Source: Welwitschia mirabilis (lineage: Eukaryota; Gnetophyta; Gnetopsida; Welwitschiales). Taken from it: a stretch of 46,453 nucleotides of DNA. This document shows, piece after piece, positions 1-10,319 of the stretch. Made by a program: the position numbers and the translations under genes. The notes under the pieces were generated by a model. That model was not told the DNA's origin, made no database searches, and was given only the letters and a program-made list of their open reading frames with translations. The stretch covers positions 136,523,103 through 136,569,555 of the forward strand of contig JBOZIK010000001.1 of the NCBI GenBank assembly GCA_051453625.1, written 5' to 3'. Every line of letters begins with the position of its first letter. Positions within the stretch are counted from its first letter, which is position 1.

Positions 1-479
1 TGAACAGAACAAAATGTATGTCCACAGTTAAGTGTTGACATGTAACCCTAAGAGGAAAAGAACGCTGTCCCAATTATTAAAGTAAGATTTTAATAAATTA
101 TAATGTAAATAGAAATATTAAGTTAGAAAAGTTAAATTAATTAAACATTTAGTTATTAAACTAATTGTTATCAAATTCCAAAGGTATGTTGTTTATGATA
201 AGAACCTATCATAGGTTTAAAAGGGTAAATATCAACACACATATTAAGAGGAGTTAGAAAGTTTTTCTTTTCATTGATTGATATTTTAACATGGAGTATC
301 ACACTTAATCCCTTGCTGCAGTGCATGAGAGTTTGTGGCCAACCTTATAACGTTCTATATAGCTTCTAAGATGAGTTAATGATCCCATGATAACATTATA
401 ATATTTGTTTATTTCTAATTTTACTTTTCCTAGTCAATTATATTGATACATGTTATCCTAACTTCTCAAATCTAGATAG

Positions 480-582
480 GTCATTGCCGCTGCACAAACT
501 GGAAAGCATAATGAAAAACGAGAGAGCTATGGTGATTCTATGATAATTGATCCATGGGGAGCTATCATTGGTCGTTGTTTAG
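480..582 (+). CDS. Internal exon of a nitrilase-like (Nit1/NLP-type) deaminated glutathione amidase gene
   Basis: The 103-bp exon reads in frame from GTC at 480 and includes GKHNEKRESYGDS followed by DPWG. This matches the block downstream of the catalytic Cys in plant nitrilase-like proteins of the Nit1 branch of the carbon-nitrogen hydrolase family, which hydrolyse deaminated glutathione. It is bounded by an acceptor (tctagatag, AG at 478-479) and a strong donor (gtatgt at 583), leaving one base (G582) of the next codon. That base joins the AT at 4000-4001 to give Asp, so the phase fits the next exon 3.4 kb away. The catalytic Glu, Lys and Cys would be encoded upstream of this window, so activity cannot be judged. 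No earlier exon is visible in 1-479. Confidence 0.85.
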
Positions 583-3500
583 GTATGTGACCAGGATTAA
601 CATAATAAACGTCTTCAATTGCCTCTTGCTTATTCTAATTTTGTCATGCCTTGATTATTATTCAACATGAAATTTTTGCTAGATCCATTTCCNNNNNNNN
701 NNTAAGTAAATGACTCCTATTATTGTGAGAATGAAATTAATGTGTTATAGCAGGTTTATACCGATTTTTAGAAGAACTTGTCACAACATTCCAAGTTCCA
801 ATATAACAAATGCGAAAATTTGCAGACCTATATAAGAAAACTTTACTTTGTTGCAAGGTTTTTGCAAAATCATTTAGAAAAAAAATTTAGAAAGCACAAA
901 TTTTATTTCTCAGTTTTATAATGCCTAATTCCTATCATTTTAACCATGGGTGAAATTAAAGACCTGATTAAAATAACCTCTTAAGTCTTGAATAATTTTT
1001 TGAATAAAATCTTATTAGCTTGAGCAGTAAATTTTTCATGTATTTTTCTGCCAGATAGAGATTTTAACGCCATATAATTTGCATGTTTAAGACTCTAGCC
1101 TTCTTAATCTCAGCTAATGCACTCATTTACTCATCAAGCATACAGTGCTGACAGGAAATTCTGTTCAGGCATATCCCTTTTATCATGTTTTATCTCATTC
1201 CTTTTCTTTCAGATGGCTCACCCTCCATCCTTGTGTTACACATGAGGTTAAGGCTTGTATGCTTTGCTCCATGAGCTATAAGCAGGTATTTCCAGCTCAA
1301 TCTGCTCCAGGCATCTAGATGACAAAGGCAGTTCCCATTTTGTCCAAGCTAGTTTCTGTGTTCTTAGTAATTTGCTCCCTAAATACACAATTGCATTTGA
1401 TTGTGTGGCCTTATATTTCCTAAGTTCTATCTTTGGCAATAAAGTTACTTTTAGCTTCATTTTATTTTATTTTATTTTGTATGTTGTGTTACCTTGTCAA
1501 TTCTATGTTAGAATGGCTAGCTTGATGCATACATTTGATTTTATTTATTAAAAATATTTTATTTAAGTGTTAGCATTTTGAATTCAGACTAGAACTGCTG
1601 GTTTTATGTTTGATGTTGTCCTAGTGTGTATTCAACCAAAAATATGTATTATATTTTATTTATAAGAAATTAATTATATGTTTTTTTGGGTGAATTTCTT
1701 AGGACGCTCTTTAGCCAGTTTATGAGTAATTTTGCAAATTCTGTTAGACTATTGACTTAAGAAATTTGAAAGGTATATATGCTTTTCATGTTTATTGAGC
1801 AAGATACCAGTTTTCTTAGTTTTGATTACAATGTTTTCACTTTACAAGCTGTATGCCTTCAACTGAAGGTAACTTTGCAATGTCTTATTCTCAAATTTAA
1901 TTGCATTAATTTCCTACTGGCAGTAAGAACCTGTCCCTATGTGTAACTTTGAATGTTCAGTCAAACAAATAAACATTTGACTAGCCTTCTCTAGGGTGAA
2001 GAACTCTAGAGTTGTCATTGTTTAGGAACAGCCTTCATCAAGATTCCATATACATCCTAGTGAATAAGTAAGATCATGATTAGAACTGTAGGTTCACCTT
2101 AGATGAAGCCTGGCTAAATAAGTACTGAAAATAACTAGCAGGAACAAAAAGTGCAGAAAATAAATAAACAGTGCAAAGAACACCAACTTTTTATAGTGGT
2201 TTGGCACACTTGCCTACTTGACTCTTAGGGAAAAATCAACTACTTCTTCCTGGTCCCCTTAGAAAATTCGCAATATAATCAGTTGTTGCTCTTGCTGAGG
2301 GCTTAACAACCACCCTAACCAGTGGGCATTTCTGGCTGAAACTCAACCACAGACTCTGTGAAAAGGAGAAAGCTGAGAGCAGATGTTTTGAAAACTGATA
2401 GGAGGACTTATGCAGAAGAAGCTTTTCTCAGAAACACGTCATCAAAGAATTACAATGTAAGGACAGAAAAGCAGATTGAGAACAAAAGTACAATGAACAT
2501 AACATAAGCACAATTCTTCAGAGAATTAAAGAAAGGGATGACAGAAAAATTACAATGTAAGGACAGAAGAGCAGAGTGATAGTGACAGTACAATGAACAA
2601 AATGTAAGCATAATTCCTCAGTAAAGAAAAGAGATGAGTGGCAGGCAAGAATGCATCTCCTTATGAAGCAGGAAACTTTCCTCCTTATGACTGTTAGTGT
2701 CTTGGGAACTCCTCAAGGGAAGGATCCATGCATGTCTGAGTTGTGTTGGAGCCTGGTTTGTAACTGGGCAGTGCACTGAAGTTGGTGTAGAGGCACCATA
2801 ACAGACGAAAAATGATTTTGTAAAGTCACTGGCAGCCAGTCCCTGTTTAAGGGGTGGTTTCCCACCCAAGGTCAGCCCAGTTTGCCGTAGACCAGGGTTA
2901 TTGCCCACTTGTCACCCAGTCAGACACTGCAAGCAGGGTGGTTGCTTGTCTCTGAGGTTGGTCACCTGCCTGGTGTTCAAAGCTGAAGATGCAGTTATGG
3001 ACAGAAAACTGAGTTGTCAGTAAACAAAATGCACAATCCGATGGAGACAAAATCCTTTGGGTCATCATTGAAACTATAACTATGACTAACAAGGTAAACT
3101 TTGGTATTTCATAGTAGATCTGTAGATCTCAAGTCTGATGTTGTTTAGATGATGTGAAAAACCAATAGTAGAGAGAATTTAATGTTACTGAATATGTGAT
3201 TTTTGGCCTAATATTTGAATCATTCACACATATAGAAAGTCTATTTTATTACACTGATTTCCTTATTGTTTCAGTCATCTTTCATCCTATTTATATATGG
3301 TCCAAGGTCTGATTTTGAATGAGACAAGGGAATAATTCATTAAGAACTGCATATGTATTCCAGTGTCTTACCTTGTCAACAGAATAGGTGATGCAAATGT
3401 TATTTCAAACTAATTGTAGCATTAGAGATCATCTTCCCTGCCCTAAATGCTTTCAGGAATGCCAACCTCTGGAAAAAACCGTTGGCCTGTTTTTGTGTCC

Positions 3501-3999
3501 CCTCTTTTGTCTATTCTTTAGATTATTTGGTAGCCTTCTGTTTCCATCTAGATTCAATTCTTGCCCTCTCCATATATCATTAATTGCTATCCAACTGTAT
3601 CGTTTCTCCGTTTAAATTTGCTTCATTCCCATGTTGTTCTGTGTTGCATTCTTTTCGTTCTGGTCTTCCTTGGGTACTGTTTCTTTACAGGGGCCAGAGA
3701 TTTCTACAGGGAATTCCAGAAACAAATTTCTAAGCCCTTGTAACTGTTTCATTGAGGAATGCATTTATTACAAGCACTAAATCCTAAAGGCATTTTATGT
3801 AGTCAAGCTGCTTGATATTTGTGTATGCTAGAAGCTTGATATGTAATGGTTGTATAAGCTTGAAAATCTATAGTGATTGTCTCCAATTCCAAGCTGCGTA
3901 CACATTTTTTATAAATAAGGTTGATTTAGTAGATGGTTAGATTTCACCCTTGCAGTTACTGATAGTGCTATGCTTCCTTGATTCTACTTGCAAGTGCAG
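583..3999 (+). other. 3.4-kb intron of the nitrilase-like gene
   Basis: The intron runs from a gtatgt donor to a tgcag acceptor (AG 3998-3999). It holds a 10-N gap (693-702), an imperfect 100-bp tandem duplication (2449-2645) and a stretch at about 2100-3100 that is less AT-rich than the rest and looks like an inserted repeat of unknown class. Short open frames on both strands here have no recognisable domain. Introns of this size are typical of genomes rich in transposons. Confidence 0.75.
2449..2645. repeat. Imperfect tandem duplication, period 100 bp, two copies
   Basis: attacaatgtaaggacaga begins at 2449 and again at 2549. The similarity continues through acagtacaatgaaca-like and gtaagcayaattc-like segments, with point differences and small indels. 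It lies in the long intron of the nitrilase-like gene. Confidence 0.8.
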
Positions 4000-4051
4000 A
4001 TAAGAATAGCACAGGCCTTGCTATAGCTGATATTGATCTTTCTGCTCTAGA
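3482..4051 (+). repeat. Left copy of a duplicated intron-plus-exon segment
   Basis: This segment aligns with 4254-4829 with clear point differences and indels. Both contain ctccatatat, ttgctatccaact, cccatgttgtt, aagcccttgtaa and the same 3' exon. The left copy stops exactly at the 100-N gap. The level of difference is too high for sequencing error and suggests either an old tandem duplication or divergent alleles placed in series. Confidence 0.8.
4000..4051 (+). CDS. Next exon of the nitrilase-like gene, cut by an assembly gap
   Basis: After the tgcag acceptor the exon reads Asp (split codon), KN, then STGLAIADIDLSAL and runs into the 100-N gap at 4052. This is the conserved strand near the C terminus of Nit1-type amidases that follows the DPWG block of the previous exon; the family usually has S/T-T-G-I-x-x-A-D-I-D here. 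Splice phase agrees with the exon at 480-582. The expected remainder of the exon (ending near a M-P-I segment in the family) is not visible in this copy but is present in degraded form in the duplicate at 4778-4857. Confidence 0.8.
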
Positions 4052-4253
4052 NNNNNNNNNNNNNNNNNNNNNNNNNNNNNNNNNNNNNNNNNNNNNNNNN
4101 NNNNNNNNNNNNNNNNNNNNNNNNNNNNNNNNNNNNNNNNNNNNNNNNNNNTATTGGAGACCAGAAATTGGATTTTTTTTATTATGTTTATAGAGACCCT
4201 AGGGATCCATGAGGCAAGGGAAATGTACATGTCATGCACTAGAAAAAAATCCA

Positions 4254-4829
4254 TTAGCCTATTTTTATGTCTTCCCTTTTGTCTCTTCTTTAGATTATTT
4301 TTTAGCCCTTTATTTTCATCTAGATCTCAATTCTTACCCTCTCCATATATGATTAATTGCTATCCAACTATACCTTTTCTTCATTCCCATGTTGTTTTAT
4401 GTTCCATTCTTCTCCCTTTGGTCTTCCTTGAGTACTATTTCTTTGCATGATCAGTGATTTCTATAGGGAAATTATGAATTTTAGTCAAGTAGGCCTGAAT
4501 TCTAGAAACAAATTTCTAAGCCCTTGTAATTGTTTCATTGAGGAATGCATTTATTAAAGGACTAAATGCTAAAGGCATTTTGTGTAGTCAAGCTGCTTGA
4601 TATTTGTATAGGCTAGAAGTTTGATATGTAATGGCTTTATAAGCTTCAAAATCTACAGTGATTATCTTCAATTCCAAGCTGTGCACACATTTTTTATAAA
4701 TAAGGTTGATTTATTAGATGGTTAAGTTTCACCCTTGTAGTTACTATTAGTGCTATGCTTCTTTGATGTAAGTGAGGATAAGAATAGCACAAGCCTTGCC
4801 ATAGCTTATATTGATCTTTCTCTTTTAGA
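4254..4829 (+). repeat. Right copy of the duplicated intron-plus-exon segment
   Basis: Counterpart of 3482-4051, offset about 772-778 bp. It starts about 100 bp after the gap and carries a degraded second copy of the nitrilase-like exon. Confidence 0.8.
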
Positions 4830-4857
4830 ATCTATAGGGAAATGCATGCCTATCTCC
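4778..4857 (+). pseudogene. Duplicate exon of the nitrilase-like gene with damaged acceptor and in-frame stop
   Basis: The exon copy reads DKNSTSLAIAYIDLSLLE, then SIGKCMPIS and a TAG stop at 4855-4857, directly followed by a donor-like gtaaaa. Compared with 4000-4051, Gly is Ser, the conserved Asp of A-D-I-D is Tyr, and the acceptor AG has become GG (4776-4777). The nearest AG is one base upstream; using it would join G582 to GGA and then give TAA, so it would terminate at once. This copy therefore cannot simply replace the first exon. It does show what the gap hides: the family's C-terminal M-P-I segment. Confidence 0.65.
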
Positions 4858-4859
4858 TA

Positions 4860-6600
4860 GGTAAAATTAGACGCATAGCATGAAAAAATGCTTTACATCT
4901 CATTTAAGATTGTTAATACATTTAACTAGTAGTCTTAAATACCTGGACTTGTTGTCTAGCATGGGAGACCTGATCTGTATGGTAATACAATGGATCACCA
5001 TCCAGAGAAGTAATATTTATTATAGAAAACTGTTCCTCCATTTGATGGGAAGCAGTGCTATTGCAAAATTCATTTATTTCTCATATAATCTGCTACAAGG
5101 TTCTGAGAAATGTAGGGTCAATCACTATTTTTATTAACTACATGACAGGGAAGCAATTATGTCTTCCCTTGTTTTCCACTATATGCAGATTATGTTACGG
5201 TTTGTGAGACTTGTATTACAACTGGGTTATTAACATTACTTGCAGTTTTCCATTGAGACAGAAATCAACTTAATCAAGTAATTAATAGAACAAATGATCA
5301 AGTGAGTCTGTTCACTTTTCCTTTGATGCATAATATTGCTTGGATGGAGGCATGAATAATTTCCTTCAGGCAAGAATTAATAGGTTTCAATGCGTGATTT
5401 CAAGTTTCCTGGTAGTGCCAATAAAGCCTGGGTTTTTAAGCTCAAAAATTCACCACATTTTCCATCTAATTTTTCATCTGACATAATGATTTAGCATTCA
5501 GAAGATTATCTTGCATTTATGTGTCAAGCTTGCCGTAAGTTGGGCTGCATTATTTTTATGGATTATAAGGTTAAGGGAAACATTCATCATGCACACAAAC
5601 ATAAATCTTCATGCATATTCATGTATATCTTTGATAAGTTTCCTACCAAACCAATCCTTTCAAGCTCTTTAGGTGGTCAATACAGGTATTGCAAAAGAAC
5701 CTTACGATATATTAGAATATTAAAGGTCAAGTGAAACAGTGAAGGCCAAAAAAGAGATGAAAAACAGTGTAGAAGGAAAAAAGAAAAAGCAACTCGCAAT
5801 GGCTTAAGGCTAGCAATCATCAAAGAAATAAAATGTCTTGCATCAAGCAACAGCATGAATAGAGCTTGGCAGGGCACAGGTGAATTAGGGCCAAACACTG
5901 GAGCGATGTGGTTGTGGATAAGTGTAATGGTCATGTCTTTAGTACCCATGGCATCTTGGTCAGGCTGAGGTTCTTAAACAATAAGGTCTTCTCATCCATC
6001 TCTGACATTTGAGTGTTGAGTGTAGATTTGCATCCTAAGAGTCATTCTAGATACAAGCAGGATGGGAGTGTTCCTTTTAAACAGGTCCAGCATGTTAATA
6101 ATAGTGTTGATGATTCAGCAGAGGATAATAATAGTGTTGATGATTCAGTAGACCTTGATATTATAACCCTGATATGATGGCCCCTAAACATCAATTTTAC
6201 GACCGCAATACCATTCCAACAAATATTGTTTCAATGATATTATGGTTACAACTTTTAGTTGGCTGGGTGATGCATTATTCTCAAGATTGACAGTGGAGCT
6301 TTGTATAAATATACATTGTTTATATTTAACAACGATAAGCTTTTCTTTCTTCACTGGCTCCAACTATAGTTTATTTATTTTATCATCACGTTAATTTACA
6401 GCATTGATTAATTAACATAGTAAATTAGATTTAACCCTTGGAATATCTTAAGATAAAAGTATCATCCACAAACTTTCATTATTATTTTTTTAAATAAGAA
6501 GTTCACATCTGCTTCTCTGGTGGCCAGTTCACTGCTAAGAATATGATTTTTAGCTCTTCAAAATAGAAGTGTTGGATGCAAATAGTCCAATATCCACTTT
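4860..6600. other. Intergenic or intronic DNA, no gene recognised
   Basis: I could not find the last exon of the nitrilase-like gene here. Open frames at 4880-5137 and 5519-5734 (+) and 5677-5949 (-) show no family signature. A 30-bp tandem duplication lies at 6097-6154. Confidence 0.5.
6097..6154. repeat. Tandem duplication, period 30 bp, two copies
   Basis: ataatagtgttgatgattca occurs twice, 30 bp apart, with a single difference (cagcag versus cagtag) just after the shared block. Confidence 0.8.
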
Positions 6601-6619
6601 CTTCCCTTGGCTCTCAAGA

Positions 6620-7060
6620 AACTACTTGCTGCCTAAAAGTTTTTAGAAAGTAGAAGAATCCATCCTAAAAAAGGAAGGTGTGCTTAACGTGAAAAGAGTC
6701 TTGTTGCCCAACCCTTCAACGTTAAAGCTAAGAATGAAGGGAAAGGAGTATTGGAATATGGAAAACCATCTAATTCCTTTTGAAATTTTCAGGCTTCCCT
6801 CCATTGATGAACAATTAAATTGCAAATAGATTGGACATGAGATTCTTTTGCTTTAAGAATCTCAAATTGTGCTCTTTCCAAAGCTGCCATAACACACGAG
6901 GAAGTAAATGACAAAAAGCCATATTTACCTGTCATCCACTGTTAAAGCAATATGGTTGTTTTCCTAGATGTGCAACATTGCTTTATCATGTTATCAACAA
7001 AGTTGTTTAATTACTTTGGACGAATGAGATTGATTAGGTTAATGCTGAGTTCTCAATAAA
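6620..7060 (+). pseudogene. Coding-like remnant of unknown family
   Basis: On the plus strand a frame reads KGKEYWNMENHLIPFEIFRL and continues to about 6830. Further fragments follow in another frame to about 7050, interrupted by stops. Residue composition looks protein-like rather than random for such AT-rich DNA. I considered a DUF247-type protein because of the E-N-x-I/L-P-F-E pattern, but the match is too short to claim. Treated as an unassigned, broken coding fragment. Confidence 0.25.
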
Positions 7061-7261
7061 ACGGAAATACTGAAAATAATGACTTGTGCCATGCTTGCAA
7101 ATGCATTATGCTCCATAAACTAACCAAATTTATACTTAATGTACATTCGACTTGTTGGTAATTGAAGACCAACAAGATGTACGGGAAGAATCTGCAGTCT
7201 CAGAATTTTTTTTTAAAAAAAATTTTAAGAAGATTTTGAAATAAATGTGTCAAATAAGCAA

Positions 7262-7850
7262 AAGGACTTTGTCTCTCTTCTAAATCATGCAAGACGCTAT
7301 CTCCTGCTTGCAAGCTTCCCTAGGTTGCTTTGAATATAGCTGCTTTCGGAAGTTGAATAGAGTCCTCATACTACCGACCAAAAGCCTGGACACGGTTAAG
7401 GGTTCAATTGGCTAAATGAAAAGCCCTTTTTGCGGTGTGTGAACAATTGTTCAAACTCAGCTAAGAGGCCGACACGCTGGGCACTGATCTCCTTTACACG
7501 TGAGTGCCAAAGCACTAGGTAATCTTTGTGAATCCTGAGTACCAAGCACTAAGTAATTGTCGTGAATTGACGTTAAGAGTAACATTGGCAAGAACAGGGA
7601 GAACCGCTGCTACTATGGCTGTGATTTCTGACAGTTTGTTTTGAGCCTCATCCGGCTTTTCCCAATCGATGAGACTTTGCAGGACTAATGTTCCGAGTCC
7701 TATTATTTTGTTAACGGCGAGGAGGGGAGCCCCAACCTTAGGCTGTTGCTAAATCGGAGGAACCAATTACATAGGTCGTGACCCTCGTTGCTACGGCCCC
7801 TGCAAGCTCCAATTTGAATTTTTCTGTTTTATAAAGCGCAAAAACATGTT
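7262..7850 (-). pseudogene. Multiply frameshifted coding remnant, family not recognised
   Basis: This is a locally GC-richer island. Read on the minus strand it gives successive protein-like blocks in different frames: LELAGAVATRVTTYVIGSSD up to a TAA at about 7738-7740; then from 7739, one base over, a 75-codon stretch including LLAVNKIIGLGTLVLQSLID and ITAIVAAVLPVLANVTLNVN; then, after a TAG near 7518, a third frame with RVKEISAQRVGLLAEFEQLF; then STFRKQLYSKQPREACKQE. The hydrophobic alternation suggests membrane or helical segments. At least three frame changes and several stops make it a pseudogene or a gene with unseen introns. I do not recognise the family. Confidence 0.45.
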
Positions 7851-7899
7851 ATTAAGATAGGATAACATAGCATTAGAAATAATAAAAGATCCTTTTCTG

Positions 7900-9240
7900 A
7901 AGAAATATGGTTCCTTAGTTTTCAATTTGTTTGCAATATCTTAGAAATGTAGACAATCCAAAATGACTTTGGAGAAGGCAAATGGAAAAGAAAAACTAAA
8001 GAGCTGGGAAAGTAAGCTTGCATTCTGGAAGTGCTCTGGTAAAGTGTAGTTGGGTTGGAGATGTGACGACACTAATCCAAAAGCATGTTGGAAATAATCA
8101 GGACTTAGATGGAGGCAAAGAGATTTTCCGTAGTTTGACAATATGAAACTGGATAACCCGCACAAGTAGATAAATAAAGCTCAGATTCTGCATGAGATTT
8201 AGGTACAAGGAATGAACTAAGGCTATTAATTAGTAAGATTAGCAAAACTATAAGAAAGCAAATTGTAATGATTACACCATGAAATGGTGTTTAGGAAATT
8301 GCTGTGACAATTCAGCTGAAAGGACGACTTAAATCCATAAAATATATCTTTGTTGATAAGAGGTGGCATAAACGAAGTATAAGGAATTCTGAGAAAAAAG
8401 ATTGAAGAAAATAACTTTAAGTTTGCTCAGAACGGAGGAAGATGAGAAGTAGAAACATAGCAATGGAGCAACAAATCATTAAAATTTATTGTTTCTGGAA
8501 AGTCATGAAGCTCCATTGGGAGGAAATGGTCAAGCAACAGAAAATGCTAGAGAATTCGACAAGCAAAACCAAAGAATGGAGATGGGCTTACATGATGGAG
8601 TCACTCATCAAGGCTTTCTAAAGCTTCACAAGATGAAACCACAAAGCAAAGAGTAGAGTCAACTTTCTGAAATAATGTAACCAAGTTTTTCAAGTTCCTG
8701 CCAAAGTTCTGTCAAAAGATCTTGAAGAGGAAACGACCCTTAGCTCCAAAGTGATATATCATATTCTCATCCCATCCAAACAAGAGGCTTTAAGGTAATA
8801 AGTCATTTTTCAAAGAAATTATCTTTCTTAAAATACCACATAGTAATTAAAACATATTATATGTTTTAAAAATGTCTATATTTCAAGTAAGAAACAAATA
8901 TTAAAAGCTCACATGTATTTAAACTTTTGATAAATAACCAATACATGAAATATAGTTATAAAACATGCCAATTGAGTGGTAATCCAAACGATAGGAAACT
9001 CGTCTTCTGTTTAACAAGTCATTGGTTGAAGTTGTTGGATATATTCTTCACATGTGAGGAGGTTGTGGGCATAGTTACACCATTTGTTTGCATGATTATG
9101 GTGACTATATAATTAAGAGATGCATCATCACTAAAATTTCAAGTTTAACATCCCCTAGTTGTAGAACACAAGTAATCTTCTAATGTAATAGAAAATTAAT
9201 GTATGTCATAAATCCAATAAAACCATGAATTTATGGCGTC
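7900..9240. other. Gene-poor DNA with purine-rich, coding-like plus-strand stretch
   Basis: Between about 7950 and 8790 the plus strand is purine-rich and reads as several stop-separated protein-like stretches, one ending at a donor-like AAG/gtaataag near 8793. None shows a recognisable domain. From about 8800 to 9240 the DNA is AT-rich with nothing recognisable. Confidence 0.35.
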
Positions 9241-9244
9241 GTAA

Positions 9245-9380
9245 TGTTTGATGTGATGCTACAAAGTAATAAGAATTGCTTGTAAGAAAACTATGAGTTC
9301 AAACATTTGGCAATTTCTGTGTACTATGTGGGTATGCGAAATTCAAATGACTAGAAGAGTGGTGTAATTTTAATTGTATA
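9245..9380 (+). repeat. Possible tRNA-derived SINE fragment
   Basis: A B-box-like gagttcaaac near 9296 is followed by tttggc and gtgtactatgtgg. The same order (gttyaaac, ttttgg, gcatactatgtag) follows the B box of the better preserved copy at 12121. The A-box half is not convincing. Treated as a decayed family member. Confidence 0.35.
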
Positions 9381-9925
9381 ATAAAATTCACTACAGGAAT
9401 GAATAAAGCAACCTAGCGACTATGTAAAGGTGACACCCAACATGGGGAAATAGAAATATTGTTGTGATCCCTTTTGCAACTACATAAGCGGCCTAACAGT
9501 GTAGACAACAAATTTTCTATTGAAGAATTCGTTTATTTTTAACATGAATCCTTTCATATATTGCATGTTGAGGCCATCTTTTGTATAATGATGAACTTTT
9601 GCATAAATGAGAATCTAAGTCTTTACAAAGAGACTAGGCTTGTTCTTTCTGCTAAATTCACAAATGAGGTTAATTGAAAATTTGAAAGATTAGTAGCATC
9701 TACCTAATTTGAGAGTTCTATTTTTGTGCCTCTCCTAAACATGTATGTTAAAGCTATTTTGGGTTTTGTTTTGTTTATTTGATAAAATATTGATGGATGA
9801 GGAAATCATTTTGACTTCCATGACTAGTAAATTTAGGCAAGAAGATATTTTATTATGTGATAAAATCTCTAATTTTAGAAAAATGTTGTAAATAAAAAAA
9901 TGTAGCCCATTAAAATCTTTTATGT

Positions 9926-10203
9926 TGGGAAAGGGCCTTAGTTCACTAGTTAAATGTAGTGAGTGATTTCCTAGTGGTTGGGAGTTCAAATCCCTATAAG
10001 GAACCAAAGGGGGTGTGGCAGCCCCAACCAAATTTTGCATAATCCTCGTGGCAGTGGGCATGGACATAGCCCTATAGGATGCGACCTTGTGCTTTCATGT
10101 AGTACTAGGAGTTTCCGTCTCTATGTTCACAAGCCAACCAAAAAGAAGGGGAAAAAAAAGAAAAAAAGGGAAAATGAGAAAAGAAAAAGGAAAAAAAGAA
10201 AAA
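9926..10203 (+). mobile_element. SINE with tRNA-like head, A-rich tail and 14-bp target-site duplication
   Basis: The element starts tgggaaagggcc. An A-box-like tagttcactagtt (9939-9951) and a B-box-like agttcaaatcc (9983-9993; 10 of 11 positions of the consensus) give an internal RNA polymerase III promoter of tRNA type. The body ends in a long A/G tract (10137-10207). It is flanked by aaaatcttttatgt (9912-9925) and aaaatcttttgtgt (10204-10217), a 14-bp duplication with one mismatch, which fixes the insertion limits and indicates LINE-assisted insertion. Open frames across it are by-products of the A-rich tail. Confidence 0.8.
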
Positions 10204-10262
10204 AAAATCTTTTGTGTCGTACTATGCCTAGTAGAAATTTTAACTATTAAAGTTTATGCTAA

Positions 10263-10318
10263 TGACAATTTACATAGAAAAGTCAAAGGGTGACAATTTA
10301 CACAGAAAAGTCAAAGGG
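10263..10318. repeat. Tandem duplication, period 28 bp, two copies
   Basis: tgacaatttaca(t/c)agaaaag followed by tcaaaggg occurs at 10263-10290 and 10291-10318 with one base difference. Confidence 0.85.
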
Positions 10319-10319
10319 T

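Noticed and set aside
36-479. Earlier exon of the nitrilase-like gene
   Set aside because: No stretch with family residues or splice-site pair was found; the sequence looks intronic.
2618-3092. Two minus-strand open frames in the long intron
   Set aside because: No family signature; the local composition suggests a repeat, and the intron is explained by the flanking exons.
7203-7228. T-run/A-run palindrome as a terminator or origin
   Set aside because: Homopolymer runs of this size are expected in AT-rich DNA and no adjacent gene needs one.
9978-10293. Lys-rich open frames
   Set aside because: They are translations of the SINE and its A/G tail.
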